A DNA stretch of 64,000 bases, taken from positions 434,001 to 498,000 of the forward strand of contig NZ_CP098455.1 in NCBI RefSeq assembly GCF_023702635.1, read 5' to 3'. This document shows positions 21,939-31,665 of the stretch, in pieces; the stretch's first letter is position 1; every line of letters begins with the position of its first letter. The position numbers were made by a program, and so were the translations under genes. The notes beneath the pieces were generated by a model. It was not told the DNA's origin. It made no database searches and saw nothing but the letters and a program-made list of their open reading frames with translations. The DNA comes from Spongiibacter taiwanensis (GTDB lineage Bacteria > Pseudomonadota > Gammaproteobacteria > Pseudomonadales > Spongiibacteraceae).

Positions 21939-23522
21939 TTATTCCCACTCTATTGTCGCTGGCGGCTTGCTGGACACATCGTAGGTGACCCGGGAAACAT
22001 GGGTAATTTCGTTAATGATGCGATTGGACACGGTCTCGAGTAACTCGTAGGGCAAATGCGCCCAACGGGCGGTCATGAAGTCGATGGTCTCCACTGCGCG
22101 CAGCGCAATCACGTATTCGTAACGGCGGGCATCCCCCACCACACCAACGGATTTCACCGGCAGAAACACCGCAAAGGCCTGGCTGGTTTTGTGATACCAG
22201 TCTGCCTTGTGCAATTCTTCGATAAAAATGGCGTCGGCTTCGCGCAGGATATCGGCGTATTCCTTTTTCACTTCGCCAAGAATACGCACACCCAGCCCCG
22301 GCCCCGGGAAGGGGTGGCGATAGACCATGTCGTAGGGCAAGCCCAACTCCAAACCGATCTTTCTCACCTCGTCTTTAAACAGTTCCCGCAACGGCTCAAC
22401 CAGCTCCATTGCCATATCTTCCGGCAGACCACCGACATTGTGGTGAGACTTGATCACATGGGCCTTGCCAGTTTTGGCCGCGGCAGATTCGATGACGTCG
22501 GGATAGATGGTGCCCTGGGCCAGGAAGTTAACGTCCTTCAGCTTGGCCGCCTCGGCATCAAACACGTCGATAAACGTGTTGCCGATAATTTTGCGCTTTT
22601 TCTCTGGGTCGGCCTCGCCGGTCAATTTGCCCAGAAACAAATCCTCTGCATCGGCGCGAATCACTTTGACACCCATGTTTTTGGCAAACATGTCCATCAC
22701 CTGATCGCCTTCACCCTTGCGCAGCAGGCCGTTGTCAACAAACACACAAGTCAGCTGATCGCCGATGGCCCGATGCAGCAATGCCGCCACCACCGAGCTG
22801 TCGACACCGCCGGACAGACCGAGCAGCACTTTCTGGCCACCCACCTGAGCACGCACCCTTTCGATGGCATCGTTAGCAATGTTTTCCGGCGTCCACAGCG
22901 CTTCACAGCCACACAGTTTGTGAACGAAATGCTCGAAAATACGCTTGCCCTGCAGGGTGTGCGTCACCTCGGGATGAAACTGCACACCGTAAAAGCGCTT
23001 GGCTTCACACTGCATGGCGGCAATCGGGCAGGATGGCGTTGACGCCAGCACCTCAAAACCCTCCGGCAGCTGAACCACCTTGTCACCGTGGCTCATCCAT
23101 ACGTCCAGCAGGCCAGCACCTGTAGCATGGTCGACGTGATCCTTGATATCCCGGGTCAGCTCACTTTCAGCTTCCAGGCGAATCTGGGCGTAACCAAATT
23201 CGTGTACGGGCGAGCCCTCGACTTTGCCGCCGTTCTGCTCGGCCATCGTCTGCATGCCGTAGCAGATCCCCAACACCGGAATACCCATTGAAAAAACCCG
23301 CTCCGGTGCCCGGGGCGAGCCTGGCTGGGTAACTGACTCTGGTCCACCGGCAAGCACAATGCCCGAGGGCTTGAATTCGTCGATGTCGGCATCGCTCAGA
23401 TCAAAGGCGCGAATTTCGCAATACACGCCAATTTCCCGAATGCGGCGGGCAATCAGCTGGGTGTATTGAGAACCAAAATCGAGGATGAGAATGCGGTGGG
23501 CATGAATATCAGGGCTGGACAC
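21939..23522 (-). CDS. guaA: GMP synthase (glutamine-hydrolysing)
   Basis: Amidates XMP to GMP. The N-terminal glutaminase has GICYGMQTM and QFHPEVTH. The ATP-pyrophosphatase P-loop is [15 protein letters not shown], and the C-terminal dimerisation domain ends [10 protein letters not shown]. The GTG at 23522 gives the family N terminus ([18 protein letters not shown]); an in-frame start at 23555 would add 11 residues. It follows guaB by 85 bases, forming guaBA. Confidence 0.97.
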   Translation of the reverse strand: MSSPDIHAHRILILDFGSQYTQLIARRIREIGVYCEIRAFDLSDADIDEFKPSGIVLAGGPESVTQPGSPRAPERVFSMGIPVLGICYGMQTMAEQNGGKVEGSPVHEFGYAQIRLEAESELTRDIKDHVDHATGAGLLDVWMSHGDKVVQLPEGFEVLASTPSCPIAAMQCEAKRFYGVQFHPEVTHTLQGKRIFEHFVHKLCGCEALWTPENIANDAIERVRAQVGGQKVLLGLSGGVDSSVVAALLHRAIGDQLTCVFVDNGLLRKGEGDQVMDMFAKNMGVKVIRADAEDLFLGKLTGEADPEKKRKIIGNTFIDVFDAEAAKLKDVNFLAQGTIYPDVIESAAAKTGKAHVIKSHHNVGGLPEDMAMELVEPLRELFKDEVRKIGLELGLPYDMVYRHPFPGPGLGVRILGEVKKEYADILREADAIFIEELHKADWYHKTSQAFAVFLPVKSVGVVGDARRYEYVIALRAVETIDFMTARWAHLPYELLETVSNRIINEITHVSRVTYDVSSKPPATIEWE

Positions 23523-23607
23523 AGGGCTCTCTCTTGCTAAAAAAGTAACCGGCACAAAGGCGCCGGTTAGGGATCAGACTCGCAGTTTCTGGACAGGGCC
23601 CTCAGGC

Positions 23608-25095
<1,488 letters not shown>

Positions 25096-25109
25096 CTAGA
25101 ATCCTCGCA

Positions 25110-25138
25110 ATTTTAAGTGATGCGGCGGGTTGAGTAAA
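25110..25138 (-). promoter_or_regulatory. Likely guaBA promoter
   Basis: On the minus strand TTTACT (-35) and TAAAAT (-10) are separated by 17 bases, about 36 bases before the guaB ATG. This is good sigma70 geometry. A stringently controlled GC-rich discriminator (TGCGAGG) follows, plausible for a guanine-nucleotide gene. Confidence 0.5.
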
Positions 25139-25207
25139 CCGATTGTTTGGCCAACAACGCTGCCGCGCCACACACGATAAGCCGGCCTGCGGTGCTACAA
25201 TGCCGCG

Positions 25208-26563
25208 ATGGACACCCCGACTCCCCAAGACACCCTATCCGTCACCCAGCTGAACCGGCTGGCCAAGCAGTTGCTGGAAGATTGCTTCGCTCAGGTCAAG
25301 GTCAGCGGCGAGCTATCCACCTTGTCGCGACCCAGCTCCGGGCATTGGTATTTCACCCTCAAAGATGATCGCGCCCAAATTCGCTGCGCCTTCTTCCGAG
25401 GCCGCAATATGCGGGTTCGCTTTCAGCCCGAAGTGGATCAGCAGGTCACGGTGACTGGCAAAGTCAGTCTCTATGAGGGCCGCGGCGACTATCAGTTGAT
25501 TGTGGACGAAATGCAGCCCGCCGGCGCCGGTGCCCTGGCCGCCGCCTTTGAACGACTGAAAGAGGAGTTGCGCGAGGCCGGCTGGTTTGACGCCGCACTG
25601 AAACAGCCCTTGCCAGAAACCATCAATCACATCGCGGTAGTGACCTCACCCACCGGCGCGGCCATTCACGATATTTTGTCTGTACTTGCCCGGCGCTGGC
25701 CCGCAATGCGGGTGTCCGTGCTGCCGGTGCTGGTTCAGGGCGATCAGGCGGCGGCGCAAATTGCCAACGCCCTCGCCACCGCCAACCGCTGGCGAGATGC
25801 CGGCCACCAGGATTTCGACGTCATTCTGCTCAGCCGGGGCGGCGGCTCGCTGGAGGATTTATGGCCATTCAATGAACGGAGAGTGGCCGAGGCGATTCGT
25901 GCCTCCAGTCTGCCGGTGGTGAGCGCAGTGGGCCACGAAGTCGACTTTAGCATTAGCGATTTTGTCGCCGATGTTCGCGCCGCCACCCCCTCGGCCGCCG
26001 CCGAGCTGCTCAGCCCCGACCAGCACACCCTGCTCTCTCGACTGAAACTGTTACACGGGCGCTTGGTCGCCGGACAAACCCGCCGCCTGGACCTGATGCG
26101 CCAACGCTGCCGAGAACTGTTTGGTCGTTTAAAGGACCCACGCAGCCAACTTCGCGAGCAAAGCCAGCGCCTCGACGATTTGGAAATGCGCCTCACCAGC
26201 CAATGGCAGCAGGGGCAGCGCCGCCGATTTCAGCAATTGCACGGTCTGGAAAAGCAATTGCATTTGCTCAGCCCGACCCGTCAACTCGGCCAGCGGCACA
26301 GGGAGCTGAGCGCGCTCAACGGCCGGCTGCAGACCGCCTGGCAACAGCGCCACAAGGCGGCCAGCACCCATCTACAGCATTTGGAGCAACAGCTAAAATC
26401 CCTCGGCCCCCAGCAAACCCTCAACCGGGGATACGCCATTGTGCTGGATGAGCGTGGCCAAGCGATTCGGGATAGCGAATCCCTTACCGAGGGTCAACAA
26501 CTTGAGGGGCGCTTTGCCCGGGGCCGGGCGCAGCTGGCAGTGACAAAAAAACAAGCTCAATAA
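25208..26563 (+). CDS. xseA: Exodeoxyribonuclease VII large subunit
   Basis: Degrades single-stranded DNA together with many XseB subunits. An N-terminal OB-fold (SGHWYFTLKDDRAQIRC) is followed by the ExoVII catalytic core with DVILLSRGGGSLEDLWPFN and SAVGHEVDFS, then a long coiled coil. At 451 residues it is full length. It ends eight bases from the convergent lipoprotein gene. xseB is not in this window. Confidence 0.96.
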   Translation: MDTPTPQDTLSVTQLNRLAKQLLEDCFAQVKVSGELSTLSRPSSGHWYFTLKDDRAQIRCAFFRGRNMRVRFQPEVDQQVTVTGKVSLYEGRGDYQLIVDEMQPAGAGALAAAFERLKEELREAGWFDAALKQPLPETINHIAVVTSPTGAAIHDILSVLARRWPAMRVSVLPVLVQGDQAAAQIANALATANRWRDAGHQDFDVILLSRGGGSLEDLWPFNERRVAEAIRASSLPVVSAVGHEVDFSISDFVADVRAATPSAAAELLSPDQHTLLSRLKLLHGRLVAGQTRRLDLMRQRCRELFGRLKDPRSQLREQSQRLDDLEMRLTSQWQQGQRRRFQQLHGLEKQLHLLSPTRQLGQRHRELSALNGRLQTAWQQRHKAASTHLQHLEQQLKSLGPQQTLNRGYAIVLDERGQAIRDSESLTEGQQLEGRFARGRAQLAVTKKQAQ

Positions 26564-26571
26564 GCCGGAAA

Positions 26572-27816
26572 TTACTGACCGCCCTCGCGACTCAACTCGG
26601 CCGCCCAACCGCGCCGTACCTCAGCCATGAAAGGCGACTCCCCGGGCACCTCGATACCCTCCAGCAGGCGCTGGGAAAAATCGGCGATCAGCTCCGCGGC
26701 CGGATCGCTGGCCAGCCCGGTGTGACGAATCTTGACAAATTTGTCGCCCCGTACGGCGAGCACCACCCGGGATCGAAAGTGGTTATCGAGGGCGTCGGCA
26801 TAGTCGACGTGAAAGCGCACCACCGGTTCGGCCTCGGGTCCTGCCTCCACTTGCGGATCACTGAACTGGGGCGCAAGAAATTCCTCGGCCTCGAGCAAGC
26901 GGCTGATTTCCTCACGAATCGCCTCTAACTCAGCCTCTATCGCGATCGCCGAATTCTGCCAGGCTATCTGGCGGATCGGGTAGACAAACACATCCGCCGC
27001 ATCCTCAAATTGTGCTGGGCGAAGATAATGGAACTGCATACCGAGAAAGGGATGATGAAATTGCCGCGAACCCGCCACCTGAAAGGCGCCCACCGCCTGG
27101 GGCATTTTCAACTCGCGATCGTAGTCCGTTGCACCCAATGTACGGCTCAGAAACTGCGCGCTGAACAATTCAGGGTGGGACTGCAGGGTGTGCGTCACCT
27201 TCTCAGCGATCTGCCTGGCCAAAGGCGTCTCGAAATCCTTGCCCAAGGTGAACAGCGAAACGGATCGCTCATCCTCCACCGATACATCAAAGTTGGATAG
27301 CAACTGATTAAACCAGTACAGCTTCGCCTCTACCCTAACCTCCTTGGTCTGGCGCATCGGCAGAACCAGCAGCGTGGCACCGGACAGCGCGGCACTGCCA
27401 ACTTCGGCTGCCGTCTTCTCGTTGAAATCTGCGATAGAGAAACTCAAACGGTAGGGAATATCATCATCGGCGCGACGAACTTCCGCGAACAGGCCTTGAG
27501 CTTCTATCGCCGTTCGCAGCTTTTCCAGCGGTGGCGCGGTAAAGCGGCAATGGTGTAATAACGAACGCTGCTCAAACGCCTGACACTTGGCCAAAAATTC
27601 GCTGGAGGGGCGCTGAAAAAAAACCGACACCGCCGGGAGCTGGTTGGTTTCTAGATTGGTAGCCCCGGTAACGGCAGTGTCGCGGGCTTGCGGACTTGGC
27701 GTGGTGGCGCAGGCCAGCAAACCGAAGCACAAAGAAATCAGGCAAAGCGCCTTAAGCTGACGTAAAACAGTAATTTTGCGGTGCTCCAAAACCCTGAGCA
27801 AAGATAAAGTAGCCAA
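26572..27816 (-). CDS. Predicted lipoprotein of unknown function
   Basis: 414 residues. A hydrophobic N-terminal segment ends at a lipobox, GLLAC (Cys at about residue 36), followed by an Asn/Thr-rich stretch, so an outer-membrane lipoprotein is predicted. The body is a soluble mixed alpha/beta sequence with an acidic helix (EAELEAIREEISRLLEAEE). I recognise no family. No ATG is available near the 5' end: the start is TTG at 27816 or a later TTG near 27789 with AGGG just before it. It begins 15 bases after the Crp-family gene, so the two are probably co-transcribed. Confidence 0.75.
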   Translation of the reverse strand: MATLSLLRVLEHRKITVLRQLKALCLISLCFGLLACATTPSPQARDTAVTGATNLETNQLPAVSVFFQRPSSEFLAKCQAFEQRSLLHHCRFTAPPLEKLRTAIEAQGLFAEVRRADDDIPYRLSFSIADFNEKTAAEVGSAALSGATLLVLPMRQTKEVRVEAKLYWFNQLLSNFDVSVEDERSVSLFTLGKDFETPLARQIAEKVTHTLQSHPELFSAQFLSRTLGATDYDRELKMPQAVGAFQVAGSRQFHHPFLGMQFHYLRPAQFEDAADVFVYPIRQIAWQNSAIAIEAELEAIREEISRLLEAEEFLAPQFSDPQVEAGPEAEPVVRFHVDYADALDNHFRSRVVLAVRGDKFVKIRHTGLASDPAAELIADFSQRLLEGIEVPGESPFMAEVRRGWAAELSREGGQ

Positions 27817-27831
27817 TAGTGTGAACAGGCC

Positions 27832-28485
27832 CTAGTAACTTTCCGGCAGCTTCTTCTTAATGATGATGTGTCGGCCTTCCACTTCGACGTACTCGCCGAT
27901 GGTCAGGTCCTTGAGGATACGCGCAACCATTTCACGAGAGGAACCCACCCGATCAGCAATTTCCTGCTGGGTCAGCTTTTCCTCGATACGCATCTGCCCG
28001 CCATCACCGAAGGGTTCGGCAAGGCTGGTCAACACCTTGACCACGCGACCGTAGACATCCTGCAGGGCGAGGCTTTTCACATCATTGGTGAGTTTACGAA
28101 TGCGGCGGGTCAGGTTCTTATTCAGAATCCGGGTAATATTGGGGTGAAGGTCAAGGATCGCTTTGAAGTCTTCCTTGTACACAATCCGCACCCGGGTCGC
28201 GTCCATCGCTCTTACCGACGCGGAGCGCTTGTCATCGTCCAGCAGAGCAAGCTCGCCAAAATAGTCTCCGGATTCGAGAATATTCAGCACAAAGTCCTTG
28301 CCACTTTTATCGCTGCAATACACTTTCACCCGGCCGGACTCGATCACGTACAGCGAATCTGCAGTGTCACCTTCGTGAATGAGCACGGTATTTTTGGCGA
28401 ACTCCCGCATTACGCTGGTATCGCGCAAAATTTGCAGCTCGTCTGGCGACAGCCCGTCAAACAAATCCACATTCTCGATACTCAT
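27832..28485 (-). CDS. Crp/Fnr family transcriptional regulator
   Basis: 217 residues: an N-terminal cyclic-nucleotide-binding fold (about 1-120) and a C-terminal winged helix-turn-helix (TQQEIADRVGSSREMVARIL). The phosphate-binding cassette reads FGELALLDDDKRSASV, keeping the Glu, Arg and Ser expected for cyclic nucleotide contact, so a cAMP or c-di-GMP type ligand is possible. There is no Fnr Cys cluster. The ATG at 28485 was chosen over one at 28503 because it starts the domain directly. It is followed closely by an unknown lipoprotein gene. Confidence 0.9.
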   Translation of the reverse strand: MSIENVDLFDGLSPDELQILRDTSVMREFAKNTVLIHEGDTADSLYVIESGRVKVYCSDKSGKDFVLNILESGDYFGELALLDDDKRSASVRAMDATRVRIVYKEDFKAILDLHPNITRILNKNLTRRIRKLTNDVKSLALQDVYGRVVKVLTSLAEPFGDGGQMRIEEKLTQQEIADRVGSSREMVARILKDLTIGEYVEVEGRHIIIKKKLPESY

Positions 28486-28574
28486 CGACTCCACTCCTGA
28501 CAATGCCGCGTTGGAAATAAACCAACCGTGCCAAAAAACGCTGGAAGGACCGGTCGAAGTTCCGGCTTGAGCTT

Positions 28575-28602
28575 ATAGTACAGACCCATAAGTTATTGTC
28601 CA
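28575..28602 (-). promoter_or_regulatory. Candidate promoter of the Crp-family gene
   Basis: On the minus strand TGGACA (-35) and TACTAT (-10) are 16 bases apart, about 90 bases before the ATG. Confidence 0.45.
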
Positions 28603-28650
28603 GCCTAGGGTTTGGCGGAGCACACAAAAGCGGAAAATCTGGCTGGCAAG

Positions 28651-28691
28651 AAACCAGGCGACCGCCTCACTGTGTCACAGGGCGGTCGCTG
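28651..28691 (-). terminator. Long hairpin downstream of lysS
   Basis: Arms of 13-14 bases, ACCAG(G)CGACCGCC and GGCGGTCGCTGGT, differ by one bulged G; a second small palindrome (CTGTGTCACAG) lies in the loop. It begins about 28 bases after the lysS stop. There is no T-run, so it may act with Rho or protect the mRNA 3' end. Confidence 0.5.
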
Positions 28692-28719
28692 GTATATCGG
28701 CGATATCTACAAGCGCTTG

Positions 28720-30219
28720 TTACGCTTCAGGTCGCATATGGGGGAACAGCAAAACGTCCCGAATGGAGGGTGAATCGGTAAACAACATCACGAGACGGTC
28801 GATACCGATCCCCTCGCCCGCGGTGGGCGGCAAACCGTATTCCAGCGCTGCAACAAAGTCGGCGTCGTAGTGCATGGCCTCATCATCTCCGGCCTCTTTT
28901 TCGGCAACCTGGGCCATAAAGCGCTCCGCCTGATCCTCGGCGTCATTCAGCTCCGAGAAGCCGTTGGCCAGTTCACGACCACCCACAAAGAACTCAAAGC
29001 GGTCGGTTACGAAGGGATTGTCATCACTGCGCCGGGCCAGTGGCGATACCTCTGTAGGGTACTGGGTGATAAACGTCGGCTGATCCAGCTTATGCTCAGC
29101 GGTTTCTTCGAAGATCTCAATTTGGATTTTGCCCAGCCCCCAAGTGTCTTTCACGTCTATGCCAAGGGACTTGGCGACCGCGATTGCCTGGGCTTTATCA
29201 GCCAACTGTTCGGCAGTCACATTGGGGTTATACTTGAGCACCGCGTCGAATACCGACAGGCGCGCAAAGGGCTGGGCGAAGTCGTATTCGCTGCCCTGGT
29301 ATTGAATGGTGGTTGTGCCAAGGACCTCTTGGGCCACCGTGCGCAGCATGTCTTCGGTTAAATCCATCAGGTCGTTGTAGTCCGCATAGGCCTGATAAAA
29401 CTCGATCATAGTGAACTCGGGGTTGTGCCGAGTCGAAAGGCCCTCGTTGCGGAAGTTGCGGTTGATTTCAAATACCCGCTCAAAGCCGCCCACCACCAGC
29501 CGCTTCAAATACAGCTCCGGTGCAATACGCAGATACATATCAAGATCCAGAGCATTGTGATGGGTGACAAAGGGCTTGGCGCTGGCGCCACCGGGAATCA
29601 CCTGCATCATCGGTGTTTCCACTTCCATAAAGTCGCGCTGCTGGAGGTAATTGCGAATGCTGGTAATCATCTTTGAGCGAATCGCGAAGGTGCGGCGGGA
29701 CTGCTCGTTCATAATCAGGTCGACATAGCGCTGGCGGTAGCGCATTTCCTGATCCTGCAGGCCATGAAATTTATCCGGTAGCGGACGCAGGGATTTGGTC
29801 AGCAGGCCCGCTTCTTCCATATACACATACAGATCGCCCTTGCCGGATTTATGCACCGGACCACAGGCAAACACGATATCGCCGATGTCCCAGTGTTTGA
29901 TTTCTTCAGCAAGTTCTTCCGGCAGTTGCTTTTTATCCACATAGGCCTGAATGCGACCGCTCATATCCTGCAGCACCAGGAAGGGCCCGCGCTTGGCCAT
30001 AATCCGCCCGGCCACCTTGGCCTTGCGATCCAGCGCTTCCAGTTCTGCCTTGTCCTTGTCACCCAGCTCCTCTTGCAACTGCTGGGCATAGGCATCCCGG
30101 CGAAAGGCATTGGGGAAGGCATTGCGCTTTTCGCGAATGGCCGCCAGCTTGCTGCGACGCTCGGCGATCAGGCGGTTTTCTTCCTGCGCGGTGATTTGGG
30201 TATTTTCTGTATCAGACAT
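28720..30219 (-). CDS. lysS: Lysyl-tRNA synthetase, class II
   Basis: Charges tRNA-Lys. An N-terminal OB-fold anticodon-binding domain (about 60-150) and a class II catalytic core are present: motif 2 region [23 protein letters not shown] and motif 3 [16 protein letters not shown]. At 499 residues it is of normal length. It lies downstream of prfB, the conserved prfB-lysS pair, here separated by GACGTC heptad repeats. Confidence 0.98.
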   Translation of the reverse strand: MSDTENTQITAQEENRLIAERRSKLAAIREKRNAFPNAFRRDAYAQQLQEELGDKDKAELEALDRKAKVAGRIMAKRGPFLVLQDMSGRIQAYVDKKQLPEELAEEIKHWDIGDIVFACGPVHKSGKGDLYVYMEEAGLLTKSLRPLPDKFHGLQDQEMRYRQRYVDLIMNEQSRRTFAIRSKMITSIRNYLQQRDFMEVETPMMQVIPGGASAKPFVTHHNALDLDMYLRIAPELYLKRLVVGGFERVFEINRNFRNEGLSTRHNPEFTMIEFYQAYADYNDLMDLTEDMLRTVAQEVLGTTTIQYQGSEYDFAQPFARLSVFDAVLKYNPNVTAEQLADKAQAIAVAKSLGIDVKDTWGLGKIQIEIFEETAEHKLDQPTFITQYPTEVSPLARRSDDNPFVTDRFEFFVGGRELANGFSELNDAEDQAERFMAQVAEKEAGDDEAMHYDADFVAALEYGLPPTAGEGIGIDRLVMLFTDSPSIRDVLLFPHMRPEA

Positions 30220-30234
30220 GGATAAATATCTCTG

Positions 30235-30340
30235 GTCGGACGTCGGACGTCTGATGTCGGACGTGTAGTGCTAAATATCGGGTCGGACGTTAAAACCCTG
30301 GGGCTGCTTTGCGTCAGACGTCAGGCTTCCGACGTCCGGC
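30235..30340. repeat. GACGTC heptad repeat cluster between prfB and lysS
   Basis: Two short tracts of degenerate seven-base units. At 30235-30264 the units read CGGACGT, CGGACGT, CTGATGT, CGGACGT. At about 30311-30340 they read CAGACGT, CAGGCTT, CCGACGT, CCGG. A single GGTCGGACGT lies between them. The cluster covers nearly the whole prfB-lysS gap and would be transcribed in the shared mRNA. Confidence 0.8.
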
Positions 30341-30348
30341 CCAGTTCT

Positions 30349-31447
30349 TTAAAGCCCAAACTTCAAACTGGCCTCAATAAACATATCCAGATCGCCATCC
30401 AGCACGGCACCGCAGTTGCTGGTTTGAACATTGGTGCGCAGGTCTTTAATGCGCTGGTCATCCAGTACGTAACTGCGAATCTGGCTGCCCCAGCCGATAT
30501 CGGCCTTGCTATCTTCCAATGCTTGGGCGGCGGTGTTGCGTTTCTGCAGCTCCAGTTCATAGAGCTTGGCGCGCAGCATCTTCCAGGCGTTATCCCGGTT
30601 CTGGTGCTGGGAGCGTTCGGTCTGGCACTGCACTACCGTATTGGTGGGCACGTGGGTCAAGCGCACCGCCGAGTCAGTTTTGTTGACGTGCTGACCACCG
30701 GCGCCGCTGGCCCGGTAGGTATCGGTACGCACATCGGCGGGGTTGATATCGATCTCAATATTGTCGTCAATCTCAGGGGAGATAAACACCGAGCAAAAAG
30801 AGGTGTGGCGGCGATTGCCAGAATCGAATGGCGATTTGCGCACCAGGCGGTGAACACCCGTTTCGGTGCGCAACCAACCGTATGCGTACTCACCCTGCAC
30901 ATGAATGGTGGCACTTTTGATACCGGCCACCTCGCCATCGGAGGCCTCGACCAGTTCGGCCTTAAAGCCCTTGTCTTCACACCAGCGCAAGTACATGCGC
31001 AGCACCATGCTGGCCCAATCCTGAGCCTCGGTACCGCCAGAGCCAGATTGGATATCCAGGTAACAGTTGTTGGGGTCCATTTCACCGGAAAACATGCGCC
31101 GAAATTCCAGGGTGGCGAGCACCGCTTCCAGCTTCTTCACATCTTCCTGCAGCGCGTTGATGGTGTCTTCGTCATCCTCTTCCGCCGCCATAAGCAGCAG
31201 CTCTTCGGCGTCGGTGATTCCGGCATCCAGCTCGTCGATGGAGGCCACCACCAATTCGAGGCTGCTGCGCTCCCGACCCAGCTCCTGGGCCCGGGCAGGA
31301 TCATCCCACACAGAGGAATCCCCCAGTTCTAGCTCAACCTCGGTCAAGCGCTCTTTCTTGTTAGCGTAGTCAAAGGTACCCCCTAAGCGTATCAGTACGC
31401 TCAGTCATATCCTTGAGGGCATTGCGCAGGGCATTGATTTCTAACAT
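30349..31447 (-). CDS. prfB: Peptide chain release factor 2, with programmed +1 frameshift
   Basis: Recognises UGA and UAA stop codons and triggers peptide release. The gene is in two frames. A 25-codon first part runs from ATG 31447 to CTT at 31375-31373, followed by an in-frame TGA. Shifting one base forward at 31372 gives GAC and opens a 340-codon second part. The total is 365 residues, exactly E. coli RF2 length. The SPF stop-recognition tripeptide falls at residues 205-207 and the GGQ catalytic motif at 250-252. High RF2 favours termination at the TGA, giving autoregulation. It is a normal functional gene, not a pseudogene. lysS follows. Confidence 0.97.
31370..31384 (-). promoter_or_regulatory. 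prfB programmed +1 frameshift site
   Basis: The minus strand reads AGGGGG TAC CTT TGA C. An internal Shine-Dalgarno-like AGGGGG sits three bases before the slippery CTT next to an in-frame TGA, followed by C. This is the classic RF2 autoregulatory signal, differing from E. coli only in TAC instead of TAT. Confidence 0.97.
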
Positions 31448-31520
31448 TGAGTGCGGTCCGAGCCTGATTTTACAAAAGGCGGGCATTTTACCTGATGGAC
31501 CGGGTGGCGGAAAGGCTGGT

Positions 31521-31665
31521 GCGGGAGACGGGAGACGCAACTACATGCGGCTTTGCCGCTCTCGCAGCATCCCGCGGCGAAGCCGCGGCCGCTTTTGCGT
31601 TTACCGTGGGCCCAGCCCGCGAGCACAGCGAGTGCTTTGGCTGCTCCCGTCCAGCGTCTCCCGTC
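31521..31665. repeat. MITE-like element with 12-bp inverted ends between recJ and prfB
   Basis: The perfect 12-base inverted repeats GACGGGAGACGC (31527-31538) and GCGTCTCCCGTC (31654-31665) bound a non-coding segment of about 115 bases. The segment holds several small hairpins: GCGGC-TTT-GCCGC, CCGCGGC-GAA-GCCGCGG and AGCAC...GTGCT. The right end supplies the recJ stop codon. Read on the minus strand, the right end is three seven-base units (GACGGGA, GACGCTG, GACGGGA), and the left end also repeats GGGAGAC twice, which links it to the heptamer family. Confidence 0.7.

Noticed and set aside
22056-23042. A 328-codon plus-strand frame opposite guaA
   Set aside because: It is a shadow of the GMP synthase coding sequence.
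28670-28680. CTGTGTCACAG as a Crp operator
   Set aside because: It lacks the TGTGA-N6-TCACA spacing and sits inside a larger hairpin.
30268-31332. A 354-codon plus-strand frame opposite prfB
   Set aside because: It is antisense to the clearly recognised release factor 2.
31370-31447. A prfB pseudogene (frameshifted)
   Set aside because: The programmed frameshift signal is complete and gives a full-length RF2.
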